Shown here one piece after another: positions 1 to 9,312 of a stretch of 64,000 nucleotides of DNA. The notes beneath the pieces are model-generated. The model was not told the DNA's origin. It did no database searches and was given only the letters and a program-made list of their open reading frames with translations. The DNA is taken from contig JAEUME010000005.1 of assembly GCA_016793445.1 (NCBI GenBank), positions 186,001 through 250,000 of the forward strand, in the 5' to 3' direction. Source of the stretch: Hyphomicrobium sp. GTDB lineage: Bacteria; Pseudomonadota; Alphaproteobacteria; Rhizobiales; Hyphomicrobiaceae. Within the stretch, counting starts at the first letter, position 1. Each line of letters opens with the position of its first letter. The translations under genes and the position numbers were made by a program.

Positions 1-271
1 CACCTTCCACGCCGGCGATGAATTGGCCGAAGGCCATGTTGAGACCGGCGTGACCGCCCCCAGTGAAAGCGGTGCTATCGGCCGATCCGATGTTGGCAAA
101 GTCGACATCGGCCCATCTGGCGCCGCCGTGAACGCCCGCATACACGCCCGACCAGATCGGTGCGAGCATCTCGGCGCGGGCTGAGGTGGAGGAGGCTGAG
201 AGCGTGACGAGAATGGCCAACGTGGTGGCAGCAACGGCCGCGACGCTCTTAGAGCATGCGAAGACGGACAT
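1..271 (-). CDS. Omp25-like outer membrane beta-barrel protein (partial, C-terminus outside window)
   Basis: Reading leftwards from an ATG at 271 the frame stays open to the window edge, giving about 90 residues. The first ~33 residues look like a Sec signal peptide (hydrophobic core AAVAATTLAILVTL, cleavage near SARA). The mature start, IWSGVYAGVHGG followed by GGGHAGLNMAFGQFIAGVEG, is the glycine- and aromatic-rich opening strand typical of small 8-stranded barrels of the Omp25/OmpA-like family. It closely resembles the start of the barrel gene at 38996-39697 (IWNGVYAGVHAGG), so the two are probable paralogues. Most likely a structural outer membrane porin-like protein; a transport role cannot be read from this fragment. 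Confidence 0.7.
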   Translation of the reverse strand, partial: MSVFACSKSVAAVAATTLAILVTLSASSTSARAEMLAPIWSGVYAGVHGGARWADVDFANIGSADSTAFTGGGHAGLNMAFGQFIAGVEG

Positions 272-359
272 GATACGCGATCCCAGGATTACGCAGCTAC
301 AACCGGCCGCAACGTCGGGTCATCGCGCGGCCGGATGGCAAGAACATGGTTGAAAAAGG

Positions 360-376
360 ATAACTTCGCGTTAACG
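360..376. promoter_or_regulatory. CtrA-like motif (ATAA-N7-TTAACG)
   Basis: ATAA at 360-363, seven bases, then TTAACG at 371-376. CtrA of alphaproteobacteria binds TTAA-N7-TTAA; here the first half-site has one mismatch. It lies about 90 bp upstream of the Omp25-like gene start at 271 and shares TAAC-N6-TTAACG with the two sites at 17413-17469. One short site by itself could be chance; the recurrence in the window raises confidence. Confidence 0.35.
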
Positions 377-472
377 CCGCGTTAGGACTTCGCCGCCGCA
401 CGGTTGCCCGGCGACCAAGCGAAGCAACCGGGAACCCGGCCGATGCACTGCTGCCGATCCTGCCAAACCGGT

Positions 473-1918
473 CTATTTCGTCTCTTCCGGTGCGCGGTGG
501 TAGATGTCGTCGGTGCGCATGATGTCGTCTTCACCAAGGTAGGAGCCGATCTGCACTTCGATGATCTCGACAGGCACCTTGCCGGGGTTCTCCAGGCGGT
601 GCCATTGCGTGGCGAAAATGTAGACGCTCTCGTTTTCGCGAACGAGCTTCTCGATATCGCCGATCACCACCTTGGCGGTACCTTGCACGACGATCCAATG
701 CTCGGAGCGGTGATGGTGCATCTGCATGGATAGCTTGCCGCCCGGTTTGACGTGCAGCAGCTTGACCTGGAAGCGCGGACCGATGTTGAGGGTCTCGAAG
801 TAACCCCAAGGCCGGTAGTTACGCAGATGTTGTTCCTGCTCCTTGCGGTTCGACTTCTTGAGGCGCTGGACGATTTTCGACACGTCCTGTGTGCGGCTCT
901 TGTCGGCGACGAGCAGGGCGTCGGGCGTATCGACAATGACCAGGTCCTTGAGGCCAATGGTCGAGACGATCGACTTTTCGGTGTGGACATAGCACCCCGC
1001 GGTATCCTCCAGAACCGCTTCGCCGTGGATATAGTTCCCTTTGTCGTCGCGCGGCGCGATCTCCCAAAGCGACGTCCACGAGCCGACGTCGTTCCAGCCC
1101 ACATCGAGCGGGAGCATGGCGGCCGACGTGGTCTTTTCCATAACCGCGTAGTCGATGGAAATATTGGGCGAGGCCGCGAACGAGGCCTTGTCCAGACGCA
1201 CGAAGCCCAAATCGTCGGATGCACGCGCCAGCGCGCCACGAGCGGCCTCGAGGATCTGGGGTTCGAGCCGTGCGATCTCTTCCAGATAGGTGCGAGCATT
1301 CAAGACGAAGATGCCGCTGTTCCAGAAGTAGTCGCCGCTGGCAAGGTAGCGCTGGGCAGTTTCCTTGTCGGGTTTCTCATAGAACGCCTCTACGGCGTAT
1401 GCGCCGCCGTTGAAGCCTTCGAGAGGTGCGCCCTGGCGGATGTAGCCGTAGCCTGTATGCGCCTCGCTGGGTTTGATACCGAACAGCACGAGGCGGCCGG
1501 TCGAGGCAACCTTGGCGGCACGGCGGATGCCTTCCACGAAGCGGGCTTCATCCTGCACGACGTGGTCTGACGGCATGACCGCCAGGACCGCGCCCGGGTT
1601 TTCGCGCAAGGCTGCCAGCGCGGCGACCGCGATGGCAGGAGCAGTGTTGCGCGCGATGGGTTCGAGAATGATGGCGCGGGGCTGAATTCCGGCGCGCTCG
1701 ACCTCCTCCTGCACGAGGAAACGGTGATCGTTGTTGCACAACAGGATCGGCGGCGCGAAGCCCGCGTCAGCTTTCAGCCGCTGCAGCGTGGCGCCAAGGA
1801 AGCTCGCATTCTGGCCATCGAAGAAACGGATGAACTGCTTGGGGTACATGGCCCGCGACAGCGGCCACAAACGGGTGCCTGACCCGCCCGACAAAATGAC
1901 GGGAAAAATTGTGCTCAT
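473..1918 (-). CDS. manC: Mannose-1-phosphate guanylyltransferase / mannose-6-phosphate isomerase
   Basis: 481 residues, the usual length of the bifunctional type II enzyme that makes GDP-mannose from mannose-1-phosphate and GTP and also isomerises fructose-6-phosphate to mannose-6-phosphate. The N-terminus carries the nucleotidyltransferase signature GGSGTRLWPLSR with PKQF shortly after (residues ~10-28). The C-terminal ~115 residues form a cupin isomerase domain: RPWGYFETL, then QMHHHRSEHW, whose histidines are the expected metal ligands. Cytoplasmic. The gene stands 10 kb from the exopolysaccharide locus on the same strand as its export genes, so it probably feeds that polymer with a mannose-derived sugar; this link is inference. 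Substrate specificity (GDP-Man versus GDP-hexose) cannot be proven from sequence. Confidence 0.93.
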   Translation of the reverse strand: MSTIFPVILSGGSGTRLWPLSRAMYPKQFIRFFDGQNASFLGATLQRLKADAGFAPPILLCNNDHRFLVQEEVERAGIQPRAIILEPIARNTAPAIAVAALAALRENPGAVLAVMPSDHVVQDEARFVEGIRRAAKVASTGRLVLFGIKPSEAHTGYGYIRQGAPLEGFNGGAYAVEAFYEKPDKETAQRYLASGDYFWNSGIFVLNARTYLEEIARLEPQILEAARGALARASDDLGFVRLDKASFAASPNISIDYAVMEKTTSAAMLPLDVGWNDVGSWTSLWEIAPRDDKGNYIHGEAVLEDTAGCYVHTEKSIVSTIGLKDLVIVDTPDALLVADKSRTQDVSKIVQRLKKSNRKEQEQHLRNYRPWGYFETLNIGPRFQVKLLHVKPGGKLSMQMHHHRSEHWIVVQGTAKVVIGDIEKLVRENESVYIFATQWHRLENPGKVPVEIIEVQIGSYLGEDDIMRTDDIYHRAPEETK

Positions 1919-2155
1919 GCCGTCCCGACCCCTATGTATTCTGCGGTGTGCTGATAGAACTCTAGTTTGGCTTGCGGGCCTCTTTCGGGCAATTGCAAAA
2001 GTTGTCGGCGCTCGTTTTGTCCAACGGCTAGTTCGGCTCAGCGCTGTCCCGATCGATTTAACCCGGTCACCAGGCGGTCTTAGGCAGGTGCGCGGCTGCT
2101 TTGGCGCACCAAGCCGTCATTTGCTGAGACGTGACAAGTTGTTATGCGCGGTGGC

Positions 2156-4213
2156 TCAAGTTTGATTGCGCATGAGGCGGTCGCGTAATGAGCGCAGCGA
2201 ATTGGCGTTGCCTCCTGCGGTTGCCGCCTGCATGTCCGCGGGTTGTTGCGGGGATGCAACCCGGCGCTCGGCGGATGCGCCGCTGCGGTTCGCATACGGG
2301 CTGGAGCCTTGATTGAGCTGGCTGATCCCGCCTTCCTTCCGGGTGAGACCCGGCGTGCGGGGCACGCCCGGCTGTGCACCGTAACCGGCTTGTGGCAGGC
2401 CAAGAGAGGGCGTGCTGCGGTTGGCCGGCTCCGCAGAGGCAGGCGCGATCGCAGGGGATTGTGCATAGGGATCGGCGAAGTCGTCTTGAGGCGCAATTCC
2501 AACGGCATCCGCCATCATGGCCAGTTGCGCTGACAGATCGCCGCCCGTGCCCAGGCCGGAGGCGCGCCAGCGGTCCACGACCTGTTCCAGGAAGCCTTCG
2601 TCCCCCAGCGACTTCTGCCACTTTTCCGAGAAGTGTGCCGTCGACGAGCGAGGCAGCGCGTTTTTGGGCAGTTCGTCGAACTTGATGCGCACAGGCAGCG
2701 ACATACCATCGCCAAACGCAATGGCCTCACGCTGACCCAGAGAAGGCAGGAACTCCAGCAGGCCCGAACCTGTGTCGGCGACAGCCGACTGCACGATCGC
2801 CTGGTCCTTGTCGTTGGACATGCGCAGCGCAAAGACCGTATTGCACTGAGAGAGGATGGTCGGATCGATTTCAGCAGGACGCTGTGTGACGATGCAAAGG
2901 GATGCGCCGTATTTGCGGCCTTCCTTGGCGATCTTCGCTATGGCCCGTTTGCAGGGTTCAAAGCCCAGCGACGAGTTCACCGGAACATAACGGTGTGCTT
3001 CCTCGCACACGATCGTCACGGGCACCTGCCCCTCGCTCCAAAGCGCGAAATCGAACGTCATCCGGCACAAGACCGACACGACGACGTTGATGATCTCCGT
3101 GGGAAGCCCCGTCAGTTCCAGGATTGTGATTGGCTTGCTGTTGACCGGCACGCGGAAAATCCGGCCCAGCACTTGCGTCATGCCGTCGTAAACGGTCAGA
3201 GAGCCGAACATGAAGCCGTACCGGCCATCCTGCGAGATGGTGTCGATGCAGGATTTGAGCTGGCGATAGGGTGCTAGATCACGCTTGTTTTCCAGCTTGC
3301 CCATGCGCTCTTCGATCAGAGTGGTCAGATCCGAGATGCGGTAGGGAACCGGCGTGTCGACCGTATAGCGTCCGGTGTCGAGAACGCCGCGGCGAATCTT
3401 GGCGTTTTCCTGATTGCGGCCCGACGAGTAGCGGCTTTTGGCGATCGGAATAAGCTCCTGCAGGATTTCGATCTCTGCCTTGCGCTCGGTGTCGCCGATC
3501 AGCACTTCGACAATTTCTTCGAAGTTCAAAAGCCAGAAGGGCAACTGCATGTTGCGCGGCGAGATCACTTCCGCCCATTCGCCAAATGCGGTCGCATACT
3601 CATTGTGGGGATCCAGCAGGACGATGTGGGCTGCCGGGTTCTTTTCCAGGATGGAGCGCAGAATGAGCGCGGTCGTGCAGGATTTACCTGTGCCGGTGGT
3701 GCCAAGGATGGCAAAATGCTTGCCGAGCAGGTCGTCCACGCGGACCATGGCGGGGATCGAAGCGTCCTGGCGGATGCAGCCGACGCGGACCGAGCGCTCC
3801 GTGTCGCCGCAGAACGCAATCTCGAGTTCACCCTTGGAGGCGACGCGCACGCGGTCGCCGAGCGCGGGATAGATGGTGACGCCGCGATTGAAACTCGTCT
3901 TGCTGTTTTCCAGGTTCTTCCACAATTCTCCGACAAGGCCCAACTCGGCGATCCAGATTTCAGCGTCGCCCTCGCGCTGGGCAGGAACCGGTACGCTCAG
4001 CGCCGAGACGATGGCGAACACGATCGTGTTGGCGGTGTCGATGGCGAGCAGCGTTCCCATTTCAGGCCGGTCGTTGAGCGATCGCGGACGCCCGTCATTC
4101 TGACCATCGAGCAGAACGATGGCTTTTGAGCCCGTCACTGAAACGATGCGTCCAATAGAGGCGTCGCGTACTGGCCGCGACCCAGTCGCTGGGTTTGATG
4201 AGGGCGTCTGCAT
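2156..4213 (-). CDS. HerA/DUF87-type ATP-binding protein (FtsK-HerA superfamily)
   Basis: 685 residues. Residues ~15-115 form a small beta-barrel (HAS-barrel-like) region, followed by a RecA-fold ATPase: Walker A GTTGTGKSCTT (~171-181), Walker B region VTIVCEEAHRYVP and a conserved TQRP motif. This is the architecture of HerA-type hexameric DNA translocases and their DUF87 relatives. The last ~130 residues are low-complexity and rich in Pro, Gln, Ala and Ser, probably disordered. Archaeal HerA partners NurA nuclease, but no nuclease gene is adjacent here, so a role in end resection is unsupported; DNA or envelope translocation is open. It sits 37 bp downstream of the histidine kinase gene on the same strand and may be co-transcribed with it. 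Confidence 0.82.
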   Translation of the reverse strand: MQTPSSNPATGSRPVRDASIGRIVSVTGSKAIVLLDGQNDGRPRSLNDRPEMGTLLAIDTANTIVFAIVSALSVPVPAQREGDAEIWIAELGLVGELWKNLENSKTSFNRGVTIYPALGDRVRVASKGELEIAFCGDTERSVRVGCIRQDASIPAMVRVDDLLGKHFAILGTTGTGKSCTTALILRSILEKNPAAHIVLLDPHNEYATAFGEWAEVISPRNMQLPFWLLNFEEIVEVLIGDTERKAEIEILQELIPIAKSRYSSGRNQENAKIRRGVLDTGRYTVDTPVPYRISDLTTLIEERMGKLENKRDLAPYRQLKSCIDTISQDGRYGFMFGSLTVYDGMTQVLGRIFRVPVNSKPITILELTGLPTEIINVVVSVLCRMTFDFALWSEGQVPVTIVCEEAHRYVPVNSSLGFEPCKRAIAKIAKEGRKYGASLCIVTQRPAEIDPTILSQCNTVFALRMSNDKDQAIVQSAVADTGSGLLEFLPSLGQREAIAFGDGMSLPVRIKFDELPKNALPRSSTAHFSEKWQKSLGDEGFLEQVVDRWRASGLGTGGDLSAQLAMMADAVGIAPQDDFADPYAQSPAIAPASAEPANRSTPSLGLPQAGYGAQPGVPRTPGLTRKEGGISQLNQGSSPYANRSGASAERRVASPQQPADMQAATAGGNANSLRSLRDRLMRNQT

Positions 4214-4250
4214 TACCGCTAGTTCCTTGGACGAGAAGAGTTTGTCAGAT

Positions 4251-5129
4251 TTAGAGAGACTGGTGGGAAGGGTAGTGGTTCTCGGAAACCGCCGAGACCA
4301 TGTTGCGGGAAGGAAGCGTGATGGCGACCTCGGTGCCGCGTGCCTTTTGGGAACGGATCTCGATCGTGCCGCCGTGAAGTTCTACGAGCGCCTTAGCGAT
4401 GGGCAGGCCGAGCCCCGTGCCTTCGCGCCAGCGCGAACGGCTGCCGTCCACTTGGCCGAACGGCGTCAGCGCGACGGAGATTTCGTCCGCGGTCATGCCG
4501 ACACCTGTGTCGCGAATTAGAATGGCCACACCGCCGTTGCTGATGCGGAGCGCCTCGATTGTGACGCTGCCGCCGCGCGGCGTGAACTTGATGGCGTTGG
4601 AAATCAGGTTGGTGAAGATCTGGCGCAGCTTCACCGAATCGCCGCGAACCGAGGGCAGGTCGATCGCCACCACGGGCACGAGCGCGACGCCCGCTTCGCT
4701 GGCCATCAGCCGGAAAGAGGTGACCGAACTCTGGATAATTTCGTCGACATTGATCTCGCGGCTGTCGAGCGTATAGCGGCCGCTTTGGATCTTGGAGATA
4801 TCGAGGATGTCGTTGATGACAGAGAGCAGGTGGCCGGCCGCGTCGTGAATGAGGGTCGCGTATTCGACGATCTCGTTGGCCGGCAAGGTGCGTTTGTCGT
4901 GTTCCGACAAAAGCTTGGAAAACCCGATGATTGTGTTCAGCGGAGTTCTGAGCTCATGGCTCATATTGGCGATGAACTCGCTTTTCACTTTGCTGGCGAG
5001 TTCGGCCTCGATGCGCGCAGAATGCTCAGCGATACGGGCGCGATGGCGCAACACGGCATCGCCCAACAGCGAAGAATATTCGCTCATCAGCGAGTTCGTC
5101 TTGGAGGTCCCGAAGGCTCCGTTGAGCAT
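4251..5129 (-). CDS. Soluble sensor histidine kinase
   Basis: 292 residues with all kinase boxes: H-box SHELRTPLN with the phospho-acceptor His58, N-box [11 protein letters not shown]1 box DTGVGMT and G2 box [12 protein letters not shown]. The first ~45 residues are a helical segment with no membrane span and no PAS, GAF or HAMP domain, so there is no obvious sensor; the protein should be cytoplasmic. The H-box resembles that of the PleC/DivJ/PdhS group of alphaproteobacteria ([17 protein letters not shown]), which act on the CtrA pathway, but this motif is shared by many kinases. No response regulator gene is next to it. A CtrA-like site lies 56 bp upstream. The ATPase gene follows on the same strand. 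Confidence 0.88.
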   Translation of the reverse strand: MLNGAFGTSKTNSLMSEYSSLLGDAVLRHRARIAEHSARIEAELASKVKSEFIANMSHELRTPLNTIIGFSKLLSEHDKRTLPANEIVEYATLIHDAAGHLLSVINDILDISKIQSGRYTLDSREINVDEIIQSSVTSFRLMASEAGVALVPVVAIDLPSVRGDSVKLRQIFTNLISNAIKFTPRGGSVTIEALRISNGGVAILIRDTGVGMTADEISVALTPFGQVDGSRSRWREGTGLGLPIAKALVELHGGTIEIRSQKARGTEVAITLPSRNMVSAVSENHYPSHQSL

Positions 5130-5184
5130 GGATGTCCCGCATGTGGTTGTGCAATTTAGTTGAATCGACCCTATCGGCGGACGC

Positions 5185-5199
5185 CTAATGCGCGGTTAA
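5185..5199. promoter_or_regulatory. CtrA-like motif (CTAA-N7-TTAA)
   Basis: CTAA at 5185-5188 and TTAA at 5196-5199 with seven bases between, one mismatch from the CtrA consensus TTAA-N7-TTAA. It lies 56-70 bp upstream of the histidine kinase start at 5129, in the divergent region between that gene and the plus-strand gene at 5399. A further TTAA at 5208 is eight bases away and does not fit the spacing. Confidence 0.35.
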
Positions 5200-5398
5200 T
5201 CTGCGGGTTAAATTCGGACTGGGCGCCGAATTAATTCCGGTTGTGCAAGGACACATTTTGCATGGAACAGACGAATTCAAGCTGAGTGTGACTTTGCAGC
5301 CACCGGATGGCCAACTCCGTCGATTGCTGTGGAATAATTCCTGATATTGGCGGGAATTTTGGTAAGGTCTCCGCGACATTCAAGGGAATCGCGGCGAC

Positions 5399-6346
5399 GT
5401 GAAGGCGTTTCATCGACTCGTTAAGGCTGGGATTGCGAGTTGGGCCTTGTCGGCTTTGGCGGGGTCTGCGGCTTTGGCTGGGCCCGCCATCAACCAGTTC
5501 GAAGTCAAGGATCTGCAGTCAGAGCCCGGCGACTTCGAGTTTCAAAGTCAGAACGCTTGGTCCACGGGCCAGCCGCAGCGCCAATCCGCGGAAGTGTCCC
5601 CGGGCGAACGGATCTATGACGACAACTCCGTCATCCGCCAGCGTCAAGCGCTGGAGGTGCAACTCGGTGTGACGGACTGGCTGCGCTTTCGCGTTGGCGT
5701 CGAATACGAGCAGGAGCGTCTCGACGACCCAGCCGTCTTCTCCCAAGCCGATGAGATGGGATCGCTGAAGTTCGATGAAGTCGCCATCGAGGGCGTCGTC
5801 GTACTGATCAAGCCCAAAAAGGAAGGCGTGGGATTGGGTCTGCTGTTTGAGTATGGCGCGCCGGTGGGTGAAGCGGAGTCCGCCGCCGAACTCTATATGG
5901 GTCCCATAATAGAGGCTCATACCGGACCGTTGTCCGCGATCGCCAACCTGGCGTTTGTGAAGCATATGGGGGGCAAGTCGCCCGATCCCGATTTCGTGCG
6001 GGATGAGAAGTGGGACTTTGCCTATTTCACGCAGTTGAAATACGAATTCTCACGCACCTGGAGCTTGGCGTTGGAGGGTTACGGCACATTTGACAGGCTG
6101 GGGAATTCGGGCACACCGGGAGAGGCGCGCGAACTATTCGGCGATCACGATCAGCACCGCGCGGGGCCCATTCTTTACTATCGCTACTTTCCCAATGCGC
6201 GCTCGCTCATCCAGTCCGTAGCAGACAAGGACGACGGAGAGGATGACAAGGAACTCTCCATCTCCATCGGCTCAGGTGTTCTATTCGGGCTCAACGGCAA
6301 CACGCCGGATGCGACCTACAAGTTGTCGATTGAAATCGATTACTAG
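5399..6346 (+). CDS. Secreted protein, predicted outer membrane beta-barrel
   Basis: 315 residues from a GTG start. Residues 1-28 are a clear signal peptide (WALSALAGSAALAG). The mature protein shows alternating amphipathic strands (VTDWLRFRVGVEYEQE, VGLGLLFEYGAPVG, WSLALEGYGTF, ELSISIGSGVLFGL) and ends in an aromatic residue (SIEIDY), as expected for an outer membrane barrel; the pattern is reminiscent of MetA-pathway/porin-like secreted barrels, but I do not assign a family firmly. It is convergent with tonB (end 6346 versus tonB stop at 6385). No substrate is evident. The nearest Shine-Dalgarno candidate, GGGAA, is rather far (~11 bp) from the GTG. Confidence 0.65.
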   Translation: MKAFHRLVKAGIASWALSALAGSAALAGPAINQFEVKDLQSEPGDFEFQSQNAWSTGQPQRQSAEVSPGERIYDDNSVIRQRQALEVQLGVTDWLRFRVGVEYEQERLDDPAVFSQADEMGSLKFDEVAIEGVVVLIKPKKEGVGLGLLFEYGAPVGEAESAAELYMGPIIEAHTGPLSAIANLAFVKHMGGKSPDPDFVRDEKWDFAYFTQLKYEFSRTWSLALEGYGTFDRLGNSGTPGEARELFGDHDQHRAGPILYYRYFPNARSLIQSVADKDDGEDDKELSISIGSGVLFGLNGNTPDATYKLSIEIDY

Positions 6347-6384
6347 AAGCAAGCCCTCGCAGCCGCTTTTAGGACGTGGCGTCC

Positions 6385-7116
6385 TCAGCGGGTGATGAAC
6401 CTGAAGGGGACCGAGACGACGAGCGGCTCGTCGGCAACCTCGGCCGGCATGGTAGGAAAGGGCGCGGCACGATCAAGGGCGGCCAGAGCCGCGTCATCCA
6501 GAGTCTTGGAGCCTGAACTGGATGAAACCTCGCGCCACATGAGCTGGCCGTCGGTGCTGACCTTGAACTTGACGACCACCGTGCCTGAATAGCGCGAGCG
6601 CGGATTGACCTTCGCCCGCTCAAGGACATTGCGCAGCTTCCCGAGATACTCCGCGCGTGCGGTGGCGTCGCCTGCGACCTTGGCCTCGCCGGAGCTTTGT
6701 TCGGTGAGGATCGCCACCTGCTGGGGCTGCGTGACTGTCTGGACCTGCTCGGGCGGCTTCTCTTCCTGAACATCGGGTGGCGGCGGCTCGTCCACTTTGA
6801 CGATGTTGTCTTCTACCGTGCTCGCCTCGGAGGTGATGGCCTCGGATAATTCGTCGACGGGCTTTACCTCCTGGACAGGGGGCGGAGTGACCGCTTCCAC
6901 CGGCATTGCTTCTGCCGTTTCAATGGTCTCCATCGCGTCGCCGAGTTTGGCGAGACCTTCAATCGCGATGCCCTGCTCAACGGTCAGGAAGTCCTCCCCT
7001 TCACCCTTTTCGAAGGCCGCCACGGCCGGCTCGGAAACATGGCGCGCCAAGGCGTAGCCCAGGGTTGCGTGGGCGAGGACTGAAATCGAAATGGCGGCGG
7101 CACGAATGAGGTTCAT
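6385..7116 (-). CDS. tonB: TonB-family energy transducer
   Basis: 243 residues. One N-terminal membrane anchor (residues ~4-22, AAAISISVLAHATLGYAL), a long periplasmic region rich in Pro, Glu and Val (EEKPPEQVQTVTQPQ), and a C-terminal TonB domain (about 155-243: YLGKLRNVLERAKVNP, SGTVVVKFKV, LDDAALAALDRAAPFP, VSVPFRF). TonB carries proton-motive energy from ExbB-ExbD to outer membrane receptors. It is the last gene of the run secreted protein-exbB-exbD-tonB, eight bases after exbD, and a TonB-dependent receptor is divergent from the same run, so the complex probably serves that receptor. The proline-rich spacer lacks the classic EP/KP repeats and is more acidic than usual. Confidence 0.9.
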   Translation of the reverse strand: MNLIRAAAISISVLAHATLGYALARHVSEPAVAAFEKGEGEDFLTVEQGIAIEGLAKLGDAMETIETAEAMPVEAVTPPPVQEVKPVDELSEAITSEASTVEDNIVKVDEPPPPDVQEEKPPEQVQTVTQPQQVAILTEQSSGEAKVAGDATARAEYLGKLRNVLERAKVNPRSRYSGTVVVKFKVSTDGQLMWREVSSSSGSKTLDDAALAALDRAAPFPTMPAEVADEPLVVSVPFRFITR

Positions 7117-7124
7117 AAGTGCTT

Positions 7125-7621
7125 TCAGTTCTGCCCGGCCGGCGGAGAGTCCGCAGACTGGCCTTCCACGGACTTGCCTTCTACGGATTGGCCCTGCAGG
7201 CGATTGGACAAGAGTGAAACGCGCGAGAAGCCGGCCTGGCCGACCTCGCCGAGGATCTGCATCACCTCGCCATAGGGAAGTTTGCTGTCGGCGCGCACGT
7301 AGACGACACCGTCACCTTCGGAAGACTTGATGGATTGAAGCTGCGCAATGAGCTGATCGCGCGAGATGAAGTCATTGCGGATCTGAAGCCTGCCGTCAGC
7401 CGTCATGGTCACCACCATCGGCTTGCGCGTCGGTGCGACCTTGGCGGCGGACGTCTTTGGCAATTGGACGGGAACGCCCGAGACCATCAGGGGCGCTGCC
7501 ACCATGAAAATGATCAGCAGAACAAGCATCACGTCGACCATCGGCGTGATGTTGATCTCGGCCATCGGCCGGTAGCCGCCGTCCTCTGAGTCCGACGGCG
7601 CGGATTGCGCTGCCATACCCA

Positions 7622-7622
<1 letters not shown>
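7125..7622 (-). CDS. exbD: ExbD/TolR family biopolymer transport protein
   Basis: 165 residues with the family layout: a short cytoplasmic N-terminus ending in [11 protein letters not shown], one membrane helix ([15 protein letters not shown]) with the conserved aspartate just inside it, then a periplasmic domain. The start overlaps the exbB stop (TGATG at 7620-7624), so the two are translationally coupled. The C-terminal ~30 residues contain a short repeated tract ([16 protein letters not shown]), absent from ordinary ExbD proteins and probably unstructured. ExbD against TolR cannot be settled by the domain itself; the TonB neighbour and absence of tolB/pal make ExbD the better call. Confidence 0.9.
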
Positions 7623-8332
<710 letters not shown>

Positions 8333-8343
8333 GTGGAAATTCC

Positions 8344-8808
8344 TTATTTGGATATCTGGACGCTGGTAAGCGACGACGTTGTCAGGTGCTGCAGACAATC
8401 AGCTTGCGCGCCGGTATCTGTCTTGCACTCCATTACGTCGTTGATCAGGAATGACCCGATCTTGTCGCACCCTTGGCTGTCCAGTTCGAACAGCTTCACG
8501 GTGCGCTTCTTGGGCTTCAACGGTGCGAGGTCCAGCGCAAACCGGCGTCCGATGACGCCATCGCTCTGAAACAACACGACATCCAGCTTGAAGCTTTGGT
8601 AGGTCACGTCCGAGGTATTATTGGCGACGATAAAGGCGCGGCAGCCTTTGTCGTACGCTTCTAGTTTATTGAGTTCGAGTGCTATGCTGCCCTCTGCAGG
8701 GGCGGCTTCTGCGCCTGCGCCACCCGCGAACGCGGCTGTGGCGGAGAGTACCGTGGACGCGATTGCGCAGGCCAGGACACGGCGGATTACCGAGACTGTT
8801 TTTGACAC
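8344..8808 (-). CDS. Secreted protein of unknown function, first gene of the exbB-exbD-tonB run
   Basis: 154 residues. Signal peptide at residues 1-28 (VLACAIASTVLSATAAFA). The mature part is predicted beta-rich (YQSFKLDVVLFQSDGVI, RFALDLAPLKPKKRTVKLFEL) and holds several cysteines (KGC, DSQGC, MECK, ADC) that could form two disulfides in the periplasm. I do not recognise a named family with certainty; similar short secreted genes preceding exbB in alphaproteobacteria are usually annotated hypothetical. Only 11 bases separate its stop from the chosen exbB start, so it is almost certainly co-transcribed and may be a periplasmic partner of the TonB system; that role is inference. Confidence 0.72.
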   Translation of the reverse strand: MSKTVSVIRRVLACAIASTVLSATAAFAGGAGAEAAPAEGSIALELNKLEAYDKGCRAFIVANNTSDVTYQSFKLDVVLFQSDGVIGRRFALDLAPLKPKKRTVKLFELDSQGCDKIGSFLINDVMECKTDTGAQADCLQHLTTSSLTSVQISK

Positions 8809-9312
8809 GCTAAAAAACTCTCTAATTTGATTGCGCCAAGTAGTGGTCTGACGTGCGCATCTCTTGCAGTCGACGTCGGATTTGTGAAGTTTCCTGCGCT
8901 ACACCGTCTCAGAAGCTCGAGGATTTAGTGTGTTTGACGCGGCTTCACCAGGACAATTTCAATCAACTCCGCGAGATTTTATAGCGGCCTAGCCCGTCCC
9001 TGGTCGATGGCTTTTTTTCAGGAAGAATCAAGTTGCTGCGGCGACCGTAAGAACGGATGTTGCGCTGCAATGCAGCAGGATTTATTCCCGGCTCAGTGCG
9101 CGTCATTTCCCGTGTCCCATGCCAAAGAGGTGTATTAGTGCCACAGCGCGACCCGATAAGCTTTTCAAGGGCGTATTCGGGAAATGTTGGTAGCTTGACC
9201 AACATACCTGTGCAGGCATCTTGATTTTCCAAGATTGAATGACTCGCAACCGTCGTTGATCCGGGGGGATCTTTGGTTGACGGGCGTGAAATGCACGGGG
9301 GGTATTTACGAT
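8809..9312. other. Divergent intergenic region between the exbB operon and the TonB-dependent receptor
   Basis: About 500 bp without a convincing gene. It must carry the promoters of both flanking units. I see a run of seven T at 9012-9018, a small hairpin (GCTGC-AAT-GCAGC, 9064-9076) and a palindrome at 9184-9205. I looked for cobalamin or TPP riboswitch boxes and found none. Confidence 0.5.
9184..9205. promoter_or_regulatory. Palindromic operator candidate upstream of the TonB-dependent receptor
   Basis: Perfect eight-base arms ATGTTGGT (9184-9191) and ACCAACAT (9198-9205) separated by six bases. It lies 108 bp upstream of the receptor start codon. The size and symmetry suit a dimeric repressor or activator site; it does not match the Fur, Irr or RirA consensus that I know. 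A short RNA hairpin is the alternative. Confidence 0.4.

Noticed and set aside
5196..5211. TTAA-N8-TTAA
   Set aside because: Spacing is eight, not the seven required by CtrA; the overlapping CTAA-N7-TTAA at 5185-5199 is the better candidate.
8809..9312. Cobalamin or other riboswitch upstream of the TonB-dependent receptor
   Set aside because: No B12 box or other conserved aptamer core could be found by eye.
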